Origin: Galeopsis tetrahit
Taxonomy: Eukaryota > Streptophyta > Magnoliopsida > Lamiales > Lamiaceae
Length of the DNA stretch: 64,000 nucleotides
Direction: 5' to 3'
NCBI GenBank assembly: GCA_963675135.1
Contig: OY776119.1
Coordinates: 13,183,156 to 13,247,155, forward strand
Part shown: positions 19,993 to 30,828 of the stretch, piece by piece
How positions within the stretch are numbered: the first letter of the stretch is position 1
Layout of the letters: every line of letters begins with the position of its first letter
Position numbers and translations under genes: made by a program
The notes under the pieces: generated by a model
The model's input: the letters and a program-made list of their open reading frames with translations, nothing else
The model's database searches: none
What the model was told of the DNA's origin: nothing

Positions 19993-22464
19993 TTAGATAG
20001 GTTTAGGTACCCTTTGAGTTTTGGGTCCTGAGAGGTTAGCTGTACCTTTGGGAACCCAATCTTGCCTAATAACCCTGATTGATTCAGGGTGGCTAAGTTG
20101 ATTTCCTAGTGCATCAACATACACTGTCTTTCCCTTAAATGCCTTTGGGAAAGTATGTGTGAATGTGTTAACTCTGTAAGTTTCAGGGGAGTTGACCACT
20201 TTCCTGAACTTATGAGTTCTTTGTGCAGCTTGATGAAGTCTTTGAGGAAAGGCATTTTTATGACCATTACCCTTTGGCATGAGGGGTTTTGGTTGTCTCA
20301 TTTTATTCTGCCTTTGAGGATAGTTGTCCTTAGGTCTATTCAGCTGAGGCTTTCTCAGATGAGTTGGCCTAGGCTGATTATACCTTGGATAGTTCCTCTG
20401 AACATTGTTCAGGAGATTTGCCCTTCCATTGGGTCTACTCTGCTGACCAATATTCCTCTTGTGCTCAGGAGCTTTGGCCATTTCCTTAGGTTTTGGCCTA
20501 TTCTCCTGAATCACTTGAGTAGGCATTTCATTCAATTTGCCCTTTCCTTTGTTCAGTGGCTGAATTACTTCATTTTCAGCTTGTTGTGCCACTGACTTAA
20601 CAAAGATTCTCTTAGTGTTACTTGTGGATGCAACACTAAGACAAGGTGAAGATTCAAATGGATCAAAACCCAATCCACTTCTTTGAGCCATAGGTCTTTG
20701 ATAACTTTGAATTTCCTCTATTGCTCTAGAGGATTTGTTCAAAGCAGACATCTTTAATTTCAGGCTCTCTTCACTTGATTTAAGAATATCATACTCATGT
20801 GAGAGATTTTCAAATTTGGCATTTAGAATTTTAAGTTCAAATTCTTTTCTCTTCTGAGAGAGAAGTTGATCATCAATCTCCTTTTGTTGGTCAACTATCC
20901 TGAGATTTGCTTCCTCAAGCTTTCTCAAGGCTTGTTGATACAACTCAGTAGACTTGACATCAACAGCTACCTCAGAGTTTTTGGAAAGTTCAATAGCCAA
21001 TCTTTCATTTTCTTTCACACAATTATCATGAAATTCTTGTAATCTAGTGAAATCTTCCATCAACTTTCCCAAGGAAAGTTTCAGGTTAACCTCACTAGTG
21101 TTTTGTGAGGTGAATGATGGTGAACTAGAAGTAGAGGATACCTCATCCTCCTCAAGAGCCATATTGCAGACATCATCATCATCATCACTGTTGGAGAATA
21201 ATCCATCAGAAGAGTTGAAGCTTTCATCACTATCAGATTCTTCACCAGCCATCATGGCCTTTCTATTGGTGAACTTTCTGTCTCTTTTAGCTTGTCTCTC
21301 TCTTCTTTCTTTAGAGCTCAATTCAGGGCAGTCATATTGGAAGTGCCCTTTCTTTTTACAGTTATAGCACAGATCTTCATCATCATCCTTCTTGGATTCT
21401 TCTCTTCTCTTAGATGAAGAAGGATCAGCTCTACTGGATCTTCTCCTATCAGAGGACTTGTCCTCTGATCTTTTCTCTTCAGGCTTTTTGTCCTCAGCCT
21501 GATCTTCAGGGGAGTTGTATCTTCTCCTGAATTTGTTGTCTTGGTAGAATTTCTTGTATCTACCAAACCTTGTGTTGAGCTTGTCAAACCTTCTAGCCAT
21601 CAAGGCTAGTTCTTCCTTCATTTCAGTCTTAGAGACTGTCTTTGATGATCTGGGAGTGGGTTGCATTTCTGGTTCAGAAACTTTGGCTTTGAATGCCACT
21701 CCCTTAGTAGGATTTGAAGGTTCCTCAACAGGCTTTCTTCTATTGAGGTCAAACTCATAGGCTTTAAGTTCTGAGAATATTTGTTGCATGGGCATGGTAG
21801 AGAGATCTTTGGTATTCTGCATCATTACAGCATAGACATCCCACTTTTGAGTGAGACTCCTTAGGATTTTCAGTCCAACCTCTCTCTTGGTGTAGACCTT
21901 GCCCAATGAGTTAATCTCATTCATCACATCAGTGAATCTACCAGCAAATTTGTCAATGGACTCATCAGACTCCATTGAGAATTGTTCAAACTTCTGCACA
22001 ACAACTTGGAGCTTGTTCTCCTTGATTTTTTCAGTGCCCTCACACATTTCAGCAAGAGTATCCCAAATTTCTTTAGCTGTTGTGCAGTGGTAGACTCTTC
22101 CCATAACTGCATCTGGAATTGTTTGATAAAGGGTGTTCATGGCAAGATAATTCAAATTATCTTTCCTCTTCTCATCAGTAGTGAAATCATCCTCATCCTT
22201 GGGAATCAGTTCCCTTACATCTGCTTTTTGCTCAGCTGTCACTCTGGGGTTAGTTTGAGTAAACACAAAAGGTCCTCTTGTGATTACTCTTAGCATATCA
22301 GTATGGAGAGATGCAAGATGAGCCCTCATTCTAATTTTCCAGAAATCATAATTGTCTATTGAAAACATGGGCAGTTTGTGATGAGAAATGTGATTGACTG
22401 GATTTGTGGCCATGTTGTCTAATCCTTGAACAGCAGGTGGAGGAACCGCATTGTTGTTGGCCAT
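19993..22464 (-). CDS. Sire-Y gag, 823 aa
   Basis: Nucleocapsid and capsid precursor of a Sirevirus-type Copia element. The N-terminus (KLPMFSIDNYDFWKIRMRAHL) and residues 100-240 (KEIWDTLAEMCEGTEKIKENK to QIFSELKAYEF) match the plant Copia gag (UBN2-type) domain. A CCHC zinc knuckle, CYNCKKKGHFQYDC, lies at residues 366-379. A long C-terminal extension follows: an acidic patch, a probable coiled coil at 460-620, and a basic Pro/Gln/Asn-rich tail. The length exceeds ordinary Copia gag and suits Sireviruses. The ATG at 22464 lies 126 bases inside the primer site. It ends with TAA, directly followed in frame by the protease. Confidence 0.92.
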   Translation of the reverse strand: MANNNAVPPPAVQGLDNMATNPVNHISHHKLPMFSIDNYDFWKIRMRAHLASLHTDMLRVITRGPFVFTQTNPRVTAEQKADVRELIPKDEDDFTTDEKRKDNLNYLAMNTLYQTIPDAVMGRVYHCTTAKEIWDTLAEMCEGTEKIKENKLQVVVQKFEQFSMESDESIDKFAGRFTDVMNEINSLGKVYTKREVGLKILRSLTQKWDVYAVMMQNTKDLSTMPMQQIFSELKAYEFDLNRRKPVEEPSNPTKGVAFKAKVSEPEMQPTPRSSKTVSKTEMKEELALMARRFDKLNTRFGRYKKFYQDNKFRRRYNSPEDQAEDKKPEEKRSEDKSSDRRRSSRADPSSSKRREESKKDDDEDLCYNCKKKGHFQYDCPELSSKERRERQAKRDRKFTNRKAMMAGEESDSDESFNSSDGLFSNSDDDDDVCNMALEEDEVSSTSSSPSFTSQNTSEVNLKLSLGKLMEDFTRLQEFHDNCVKENERLAIELSKNSEVAVDVKSTELYQQALRKLEEANLRIVDQQKEIDDQLLSQKRKEFELKILNAKFENLSHEYDILKSSEESLKLKMSALNKSSRAIEEIQSYQRPMAQRSGLGFDPFESSPCLSVASTSNTKRIFVKSVAQQAENEVIQPLNKGKGKLNEMPTQVIQENRPKPKEMAKAPEHKRNIGQQSRPNGRANLLNNVQRNYPRYNQPRPTHLRKPQLNRPKDNYPQRQNKMRQPKPLMPKGNGHKNAFPQRLHQAAQRTHKFRKVVNSPETYRVNTFTHTFPKAFKGKTVYVDALGNQLSHPESIRVIRQDWVPKGTANLSGPKTQRVPKPI

Positions 22465-22590
22465 ATCTCACAAATAATCAGTTAGTCAACAAATGATGGA
22501 TTTCAGATAGAGATCAGTTCAGTGACCACACAAATATGAGAGTTTTGAAAATCAAGATGGATTTTCAGAAGCAGTGGTCTTTGAACCCCT

Positions 22591-22602
22591 GCTCTGATAC
22601 CA
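22591..22602 (-). other. Primer binding site of Sire-Y (tRNA-iMet)
   Basis: The minus strand reads TGGTATCAGAGC, the standard complement of initiator tRNA-Met. It starts two bases inside the 5' LTR, which fixes the LTR end and the element's direction. Confidence 0.92.
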
Positions 22603-22604
22603 CT

Positions 22605-24534
22605 TGTTGGTCCTGAAAGGAGTATATGACAAGTGTATGGGGGGGGGGGGGGGGAATACACTTGTATGCAATTCTTTTGCTAATTTGATCAAACCAGAGT
22701 TTCAGCAAGGTTGTCTTGGACAACTCTGCTGAAGAAGATTAACTCTTCTAAGATAATCAAACTACTAAGTACTATTGAGTACTTAGTTGAATAACTATCT
22801 AGGGGAGTTATATGTGCGGAATAGTGGTTGGCCCTTTAAGTTTAGACTCCTTTAATTTCTGAAATCACTTAGTCAATGTAACACAGTCCAGTTTTCAGGG
22901 AACTTGTCCAAATAGGTTTTTGCACAGTCTTTGAATGTTTATCCTTGAAAGATCAGTTTTGTGTGCAGTGTTGAGTGTATGAAAGTACTTGAAATGTAAA
23001 TCAACACAAGAAGTTATAGTGGTTCAGAGACTCAAGCTCCTACATCCACTTTCCCTGATTTAACAGGATAATTCCTTCACTCTTGGAATTAACTTGTTTT
23101 ATAGTGCCAAGGTGCACTTGATCAAGAACACCACTCCTTGGTGAATTGATCCCTAGGATGTCTAGAGTCCTAGTACCCTCTTCTCAACTCAGAACTGAAC
23201 TGTTCTTCTCTCAACAGTCAGCTCCTACCACTTCTACTACTACAACCTTCTCACTTTCACTCTTGAAAGGTGTAAGGGTTGAAGTAAGGTTCCAACTAAT
23301 GAGATATCCTTTACAATGAAGATCAGTGTATAAGGATAGGATATCTCTCTAAGCTTGTGTATGGATATACAATTGGGTTCAGCTTAGATGAAGTGTTTGA
23401 AGACTAAGATAGTCTTTGAAAGCTTTGAAAGCACTTTGTAGGATTGTTGGATATTCTTGTCAAGGTTGAGGTGCTTTCAAATGGTCTTCACACTTCTGTA
23501 TTTATAGACAAAATGGAGGATTTGCCCGTTGGAGAGGCAGCCCCAAATTGCTATAAATGTCTTCCTTGAGTTCTTCAAACTGGAAGACAGATTCTTGATA
23601 GTGACATGTCCTCATTTGGGTAATAAACGGCTGTAACAGTTTTGTCTTCATTCTGCAGCACTTTTCCCAATGTTTGACTTCTTGTTAGGACTTGGACATG
23701 GCTTCTGAAGGTTGATCCAATGATAGGACAACATTTCTTATCATCTGGACAACTCTCCTTATCACTATCAGCATTTTTGCTTTTCAGCATGGTTGGCTTG
23801 CTCTTCTTCAGATGACTTGGCTCTTTCCCTTTATTTCTCTTGAGTATAGTCTTAGCTTATTTCTTTGAGGACCTTTAGGGACTTGTTGTCTCAAACTCTT
23901 CAGCATAGTTGATCTCAGGCTTTCAGAGCACTTGATCTTGATCAAATTTAGCTGAGACAACTCCTCTGGACAACTCTCCTGATCAGTATATTTAATCTTT
24001 TTGCATCAGAGCACTTTATGCATAGAGTTGACTTCTCTGGACAACTCTCCTGATGAAAACCTTTGAGTAGTCTTGTCCTTTTGAGCTAGGTAAGCTTGTT
24101 CTTGCATATGGCTAGCTTCTTTGGACAACTCTCCTGATCAGAGCTTTATGAATATTTTCTCTGGACAACTCTCCTGATCAGAGCATCTTCATTGGACTTG
24201 TCCTTTTGAGCTTTACAATCTTGTTCTTGCATAAGAGCATCTTCTCTGGACAACTCTCCTGATAAGAGCATCTTAGATTTCATATGGTGTTCTTGCTCTT
24301 AAGTGATTGTTCCAGAATTTGAGCCTTGAGGGGACTTGATCTTGATCATTTTCAAAGCATAGGTTCCCCCTCAAATTGTGCATCTAATTGTCTAAGAGCT
24401 ACCTAACATTTCAGCTTCTCATCTAGTCCATAATCTATATGTTCTAACATTCTTAGAACATATTTATATTGACTTAGGCATGTCTCAGGGGGTTTTGGTA
24501 TTAGATCAAAACATATCTCATTTTATTCCCAACA
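22605..24534 (-). repeat. Sire-Y 5' LTR
   Basis: A 1930-bp LTR, in minus orientation from TGTTGGG (24534) to CCAACA (22605). The primer site is directly inside and the target repeat CTATT directly outside at 24535-24539. It includes a run of 16 G, a TATA box at 23499-23506 and the GGACAACTCTCCTGATCAG cluster. The matching 3' LTR of this copy is missing. Confidence 0.92.
23499..23506 (-). promoter_or_regulatory. TATA box in Sire-Y 5' LTR
   Basis: TATAAATA on the minus strand, identical in context to the solo LTR. It is the likely promoter for gag and pol of this element. Confidence 0.55.
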
Positions 24535-25351
24535 CTATTGAAGACTCAGAAGACTACTTCAGAATAAGAAGACCTTCAAGAAGAGCTGAAGAGAAGCTTA
24601 GAAGAATTCTGGAGAAGTTAGAACAGTTTTGGAGAACTGTGCTTACTAACTAAGAACAGTAAAACTAAGAAGAGTAGTTTACTGTGCTGAGTTAGTATGA
24701 TTGAAGAATAAGTTTGGAAAACTTATATAAGGCGTAACTGAAGATATATTTGAAGATATGCTGACTTGAAATTAGTTGAAGGAAGTTACAAAGTCGGTTT
24801 CAAAAGGAAGTTACAAAAACAGTTTTAGAGTTAGTTTTGTAAACTGCTAACTGTCATACTAAAGTCTATAAATACTGTGTGATCTTCTACTGCTAAGACT
24901 ACTGATCATAAAGCATTCAAGAGCAATCTAAGTCTACAGAGCATTGAAGAACTCACAGAGTTGAAGAGATCAAGAAATCTGAGAAGGGCCACAGATTTGA
25001 AGAGAAGAATCAAAGGCTAATCAAGAGAAGTTTTACTTTTCATTTACAGTTTGTATTGTGTGAATAAGTGTGCTAGTTACTTGTAGAATTACTAGTCGAT
25101 CGAAGATACACTTGGGAGTGTAATCGAAAAGATCAAAGTCTTAATCTTGGGACTTTAAGCCACAAGAAACTCGAGGAAGAGTTAATAAAACTTCACAACT
25201 GGAGTTGTGAGAGTGGATGTAGACTTTTGGTCGAACCACTATAAATCCTGTGTTCTTTACTTTCTGTTTGGTATTTTCTGTTTGATATTTGTTCAACCTT
25301 CCCTCTAGACTTTCTTATCTTAATCAATCTTAACTCAACTTGGGACCAACA
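24535..25351 (+). repeat. Sire-X LTR 3' part, right copy
   Basis: It repeats 8569-9385, beginning with CTATT and ending GGGACCAACA. The left part of this LTR (6251-6636) is not present here. One A/G change relative to 9051 lies at 25017. Confidence 0.85.
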
Positions 25352-26143
25352 GATAAGATTCATAAACTTTTCCCATGCTTCCTTGATGCTCTCATTAGCC
25401 CCTTGTTGGAATGTAGAGATCTTTTGTTTGGCTTCCATCGTCTTAGAAGGAGGGTAGTACTTCAATAAAAATATCTTCTTCAATTCTTCCCACATCCTCA
25501 CTTCTCCGGTGGGAATGCTTGATTGTAGCCAAGCCTTTGCTTTGCCCGACAATGTGAATGGAAATAGCCTCAACTTCTTAGCATCTTTCGACACTCCATT
25601 TTGCTTGAGAGTGTCGACTACCTCTAAGAATTGAGTTAGATGATCATTCGGGTCTTCCTCAAATCCTTCTTCCGTTCTTCCTTCAAATTGTTTCTCTCTC
25701 AACATCCGGAGTAAAGAGGCATTAATCTCAAAGTTGTTTGCCTCCACCCTTGGTCTTGCTAAACCATCGTAGCACTCCCTCGGTTGAGGCTCAAAATATT
25801 CCCTCATAGGCCTTCCATGGTATACATGTCGAGGCTCTTCTATATGTGGAGGAGGAGGAATGTACTCATCTTGGATTTGGTGAGGTGGAGGATATTGGTA
25901 AAGAGGGTAAGAGTGTTGAGGTTGTTGGTATTGATGTGGTGGAAGTGGTGGATAGTAGGCTTGTTGTGGAGGTGGGTAAGGGTAATATCCTTGATATGGA
26001 GGGTGGTTTTGAGGTTGTTATTGTGGATTGATATTTTGGAGATTTGGTGGAGGGTTTTGAGGTGGATTACCTCCTCGTGGATTCTCTCTTTGAGGCTCCT
26101 CATCTCCAAGTGGTGGAGGATTCAACTCTTCATTGTTCTCCAT
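25352..26143 (-). pseudogene. Gypsy-A gag, right copy (interrupted)
   Basis: Identical in content to 9386-10177: Pro/Tyr-rich start at an ATG at 26143, TAA near 26021, gag capsid domain, then loss of frame where the Sire-X LTR begins. It cannot make a working capsid because the zinc knuckle is cut away. Its primer site and complete LTR lie just upstream on the same strand, which shows this is the 5' end of Gypsy-A. Confidence 0.85.
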
Positions 26144-26366
26144 CTCGAAATGCTCCTCTTCATTCTTCTTCGATTCCTTCTTCTTGCGTGTGCTTCGATC
26201 TCAAGATCAAACAGTTCTAAGTTTCCTCCACGTGATCTTGTGATCACCTACAAAAGAAAAGTATCAAAGTCCACAAAGTGAAACGGAAAACAAAATAACG
26301 AAAAGGAAATGCTACTATCAATAACACTCAACAAACTTTAAGTTTCACAAATAACACTCGCTTAGA

Positions 26367-26384
26367 TCCCCGGCAGTGGCGCCA
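26367..26384 (-). other. Primer binding site of Gypsy-A (right copy)
   Basis: Same 18 bases as at 10401-10418, complementary to the tRNA-Asp 3' end with two mismatches. Confidence 0.75.
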
Positions 26385-26385
26385 T

Positions 26386-28031
26386 TGACTTGTATCGTTT
26401 TTTTAACACTTTTTACACGTGTAACAATACGATCCCCACAAGCGCATGGGTCCGATTGTAGTGCATAAGTACGACCAAGTAGTTTGTTCGTTCAAGGATC
26501 TAGTTGAATGTAAGTGAATCCCTAAAGTTAAGAGTATTCATGCTATTGTAGTAACTACACATGTTTGTTGGATCTTCGGGAATTAGAACACAAGTATGAA
26601 ACTAGATTAACTAATGATGATAAGAAACGAACACAAGAAATAACAAGCTATCTAACTTTCGAGAAAAAGTGCAAGAGAAGGGTATTGCCTCAGTTGCTTC
26701 CGTTTTATGGGTAATTCAATGAGTTAACGAATCAATTACATGAATGAACTTAAGACTATGAGTTAAGTTAAAGGCTATCACTCCTATGTGTAGACCAATC
26801 CCTCGTGAGGCTTAGGCGAACACGTGCATTGATTAGCAATTATAAGATCTAACCAAATACCATAAGCTCCTAAAATAGTGTTTCATAAGCACTTTCAACA
26901 CGGTTACTAATGTTTATGAAACGCCCTCTCACTAATCTCCTAGACGACCTCTATTCAATTAGTGTCTAGTGTTGTCGATCTAAACAATCAACCCCCGGTC
27001 GGTTAAGCCAATTACTATGTAAATTCTAATCAATTAATCAAAGCTCACACCCACACTATTAATCATGCAATCCAATACGATCGTTGTAGTTGACACAACC
27101 AACAATGCTAGCTAATAGGGTGAATTAATCAATTGAATCATGGAAATCACAATACTAGAAACATAAACACCCAAATCCTAAACTAATCATGCAATCAATT
27201 CATAATTACACTAAACACCCATCAAAACATTCACACCCAAGGCAATAAGAGCTTAACTCATGGTTCTACAAGAAAATCTCATGGCTACAACAACAAATAA
27301 CATCAGACTCATAGCTAAACAATAAGAAATTGAGAAAATTAAGGAATTACCAAATTGAAATTCAAATAAGAGTAATATTACCTTGATCATGAGAATTTAG
27401 CTACAAAACGGTGTAATTGACGATGCCCAATGATAATCATAGCTTGATTCGAAATAATAACACCTATTCTAGCTAATCTAATGAAGAATTCAACTAAAAC
27501 TATAAGAAACCCTACTACTATGTGTTTGTGTGTGTGTGAAATTGCTTGTAAAAGGAGGAAGACTCCCTTCTAAAACTCAAATTTGCTCTATTTATAGTTG
27601 GTGAGAAAGTCTTGGATGAAATTTGCACTTAGGCCCTTCAAAAATGGAGAAAATTGGCAAAAACCCCTGAGAAGTGGAAAAGTTGGGTGACTCGGCCGTG
27701 ACCCTGTTGTTCAAATTTCAGGCCAAGGTTTTTGCTCGGCCGAGACTGCACGCTCGGTCGTGGCCGTCAAATATTCAATTTTTGCTCGGCCGAGACTGCA
27801 CACTCGGCCGAGTTTCACCCTTGAGTTTGTTTTGTGCATATTTTCCAACTCCGACCTCCGATTTGTCACTCGTTTCTTGCGATTTAACGTCCAATTCACT
27901 ACGTCTTCCTACAAAACGAACTCAAACACCTTTCTCAATCGTTTTAAGCATATTAGTGTGAAAATGCATGCAAAACAAACAATGTTTATCACTAAAACAC
28001 ATGAAATATTGCGCAATCTACAACCGAATCA
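26386..28031 (-). repeat. Gypsy-A 5' LTR, complete
   Basis: A 1646-bp LTR, in minus orientation TGATTCGG...AAGTCA. The right edge is supported by the solo LTR at 53710, which also starts TGATTCGG. A minus-strand TATAAATA box is at 27589-27596. The part at 27690-27815 holds several copies of the palindrome CTCGGCCGAG or close variants, a signature shared with the solo LTR. Confidence 0.82.
27589..27596 (-). promoter_or_regulatory. TATA box in Gypsy-A LTR
   Basis: The minus strand reads CTATAAATAG, about 440 bases inside the LTR start, a plausible LTR promoter. Confidence 0.45.
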
Positions 28032-28227
28032 GGGGTGTAAACGAGCCTAGTGATGCTAAACTCGAAATTCGACTCAATTGTTATACTTGAAACTCGAAAC
28101 TCGACTCGATTCGATTTGAGCTTAAAATTTTAAAGATCGAGCTCGACTCGATAAGAAACTCAATAAACTCGAGCTCGACTCGACTCGATTACCTATATAA
28201 TTTTTAAAATTAATTGTAAATCATATA

Positions 28228-28461
28228 CTCCCTCTGTCCACCAAAAGTGTGCTCACTTTTTTTTATATATGATTTTAAAAAAATCATATTTTATTTATAA
28301 AGAATATATTTAATATAATGAGTAAAAAATATATTTGGTAGATACTCAATCTTGTTAGTAAAGTAGAAAAAATATTCAAAAGTTAACTATTTAAATAGAA
28401 TAAGCACGTTTTTTGTGGACCCAAAAAAAGAAGTGAGCACACTTTTGGTGGACGGAGGGAG
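28228..28461. mobile_element. Stowaway MITE
   Basis: Terminal repeats CTCCCTCTGTCCACC and GGTGGACGGAGGGAG, flanked by TA on both sides. It is 234 bp and AT-rich inside. This is a non-autonomous Tc1/mariner element. Confidence 0.9.
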
Positions 28462-28523
28462 TATATTTTTTAAATAAACTTGAGTTCGACTCGACTCGAT
28501 TACTTATATATAAATATAAATTA

Positions 28524-28799
28524 CTCCCTCCGTCCCATGATTATTTGCATACTTTCCTTATTGGAACGTTCCATGATTATTTACACACTCTTAATATGGA
28601 AATACCCCACAAAATTAATGCACCCTCCCAACATCATTTATTTTCAAAATTGTCACTCATTTTTACATACATTTTACTTTACAACTCATCAAATTCACTT
28701 AAAATACCCCTCATTTATCTTATATCACCAACCACTAAATCCTATTTTCTTTAAAATTGTGCCGGTCAAACCGTGCAAATAATCTCGGGACGGAGGGAG
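28524..28799. mobile_element. Stowaway MITE
   Basis: Terminal repeats CTCCCTCCGTCCC and GGGACGGAGGGAG with TA target repeats, 276 bp. It is a different subfamily from its neighbour at 28228, since the inner sequence differs. Confidence 0.9.
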
Positions 28800-28988
28800 T
28801 ATATAGTAATGACAAAATAGTAAATATTGTTCAAGCTTGATTAGGCTCGCGAGTATTTATGAGCTCGAACTCGATAGCTACTCGAGTAGCTCTAAACTCA
28901 ACTCGACTCGATTAACATCGAATCGATTTAGATCTTTTTTCGAGTCGAGCACGAGTAATTCACGAGTTGACTCGACTCACTTACACCC

Positions 28989-29625
28989 TTATTTGGGTAT
29001 GTAGATTAAAAAATATGATATAATAAGTAAATGTATTAGAGATGATAGTGATTGAGAGAGACGGAATAATATAATTAAATGTAAAATGAGTAATTTGCTA
29101 AAAATAGAATGTAAAGGGAATATATTTTTAAGAGTTTATTAAAAAAAAATTGAAAATAGTTTAAAGAATTTTTTTTTTCCTCAAAAATTAAAAACAAAAT
29201 TGCAATGCAATGTAATTACTGTACATCTCTTGGTTGACTCCTTTTTTATTTTTTAACAAAAGGATAAAACGTGTTGCGTTTTTTATACAACAAAACAAAA
29301 TAAAATAAGTTGTAACAAAATAAAAATAAGTTGTATTCTTATTTATAAACGGTACAATCTCATTTCGATTAACGAATCGATCTATTTTCCAAGTTTGTTT
29401 CTATTTTGTTTGAACTGTGCTAATAATGGATACAGGAATTGTGCGAAGAAGGAATTCACGGGAATATTTGGATTGATTTATTCCAACAATGGATTTCGAC
29501 TACGCCCAAACCGAGCTGCAATGGATTTCAAACATGCTCTTACCATGCTCACCCAACAGATATGTGCTCTTCTTCTGCGTACATGAGGCTGCTTTCACAT
29601 GAACGCCTCTCGAAGAATAGATGAT
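28989..29625. other. AT-rich DNA, possible short gene remnant
   Basis: Mostly AT-rich. Bases 29395-29624 have normal GC content and open frames in two phases on the plus strand, so they may be a piece of a gene. I do not recognise the peptides. Confidence 0.35.
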
Positions 29626-29629
29626 AACC

Positions 29630-30026
29630 ATATACTATATATATAAGTGAAATTCTTAATAATATAGAATATACAAAAAATTTCTAAAATATTTTAAAAG
29701 ATAATTACAAAAATAATATACTTATATAATGTATTTTTAAAATATTTTAGAAGATAATTAAAAAATACTCCGTACCTCATTGACGGTGAACAAAAAAAAT
29801 AGTATGATGAATGAAATTCTCATTTTCATATCATCATTTATATATATACAAGTGAATTTCTTAATTTATGATATATAAAAAATTTCTAAAATATTTTAAA
29901 AGATAATTACAAAAATAATATACTTATATTATTGTATTTCTAAAATATTTTAGAAGATAATTAAAAAACACTCAATAATATACTTCAGTAGATGCCTCAT
30001 TAACTGTGGACACAAAAAAATAGTGC
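29630..30026. repeat. Direct repeat of about 180 bp
   Basis: Two copies, 29630-29805 and 29837-30026, share TTTCTAAAATATTTTAAAAG and GATAATTACAAAAATAATAT. Each starts with a TATATATA(A/C)AAGTGAA-like word, as in Helitron 5' ends. The same core recurs three times at 42950-43140. Confidence 0.6.
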
Positions 30027-30048
30027 TCTGTGGGCATTATATCTCTTT

Positions 30049-30828
30049 TAAAAGTCAGTCTCCTATAGACTCGACTACATGGTACATCTGAGTTGACCGT
30101 TGATCAATTTAATTTTTTTTTGGGTAATTTTTTTTTTGTTACACTTTTCAGTTGTAATGACTTACATTTTTTTAGTAATATTGTGTTGCACTTTTCAATT
30201 ATAATAACTTACAATTTAATGTGATACTAACTTACACTTTTTAATAATATTGTGTTAGACTTTTCAGTTATAAGAACTTACACTTTTCATTAATATTTCT
30301 GTTGCACTTTTTAGTTATAATAACCTACCCTTTTAATAAATATTGTGTTGCAATTTTCAGTAAAAAATTGTGTTGTATTTTTCAGTTATAACAACTTACA
30401 CTTTTTAATAACAAATGTATTGCACTTTTCAGTTATGAGAACTTACACTTTTCATTAATATAGTGTTGCACTTTTCAGTTATAATGCCTTACATTTTTCA
30501 TAAAAATTTGTGATACTGACATGCACCTTTTAATAACATTGTGTTGCAATTTTTCGTAAAAAATTGTATTACACTTTTCATTATAATAACTTATACTTTT
30601 CATTAATTTTTTGTTTCACTTTTCAGTTATACTGACTTGTACTTCTTCATAAAAATTGTGTTGCACTTTTTAGTTATAATGTCTTACACTTTTTGTGTTA
30701 TATTTTTCAATTATAATTACTTACATATTTTAGAAAATCAAATTTTGATCGATCAACTACTGACCGTTGACGTACAGATCAACTAAGGTGCATATAAGTA
30801 CTCGACTCCATATAAGAGTTAGTCTTTA
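30049..30828. mobile_element. Foldback element with internal minisatellite
   Basis: The ends are imperfect inverted repeats (TAAAAGTCAGTCTCC...GACTCGA against TCGAC...GTTAGTCTTTA). They extend inward through GAGTTGACCGTTGATC-like sequence. The end sequence resembles the right end of the element at 60056-61059, and both carry the same internal repeat. No target repeat was found, so it is probably older. Confidence 0.5.
30110..30735. repeat. Minisatellite, TTGCACTTTTCAGTTATA units
   Basis: About ten to twelve degenerate units built from TTGCACTTTTCAGTTATA, ACTTACACTTTT and TAATATTGTG. The same unit fills 60250-60800. Confidence 0.75.

Larger units (their letters stand above)
10882..24534 (-). 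mobile_element. Sire-Y, Sirevirus-type Copia element lacking its 3' LTR
   Basis: In order on the minus strand: 5' LTR, iMet primer site, gag, pol, third ORF, and a short 3' non-coding part that is cut at 10882. Only one target repeat (CTATT, 24535-24539) is beside it. The other belongs to the solo LTR at 6642-8568, so both structures derive from the same insertion. Confidence 0.88.
22605..26847. repeat. Duplicated block, right copy
   Basis: Equals 6642-10881. Here the block continues without a break into the rest of the Gypsy-A LTR, so this right side is the original order and the left copy is the derived one. Confidence 0.9.
28033..28988. mobile_element. Foldback / hAT-like non-autonomous element
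   Basis: It starts GGGTGTAAACGAGC and ends CACTTACACCC, so the ends are inverted. The arms are rich in CGAGCTCGACTCGA-type sequence. Two Stowaway MITEs sit inside. No coding sequence is present. No clear target repeat was found, partly because the Gypsy-A LTR abuts the left end. Confidence 0.55.

Noticed and set aside
30110..30735. CRISPR-like array.
   Set aside because: Units are degenerate, spacers are not distinct, and the DNA is plant; it is a minisatellite in a transposon.
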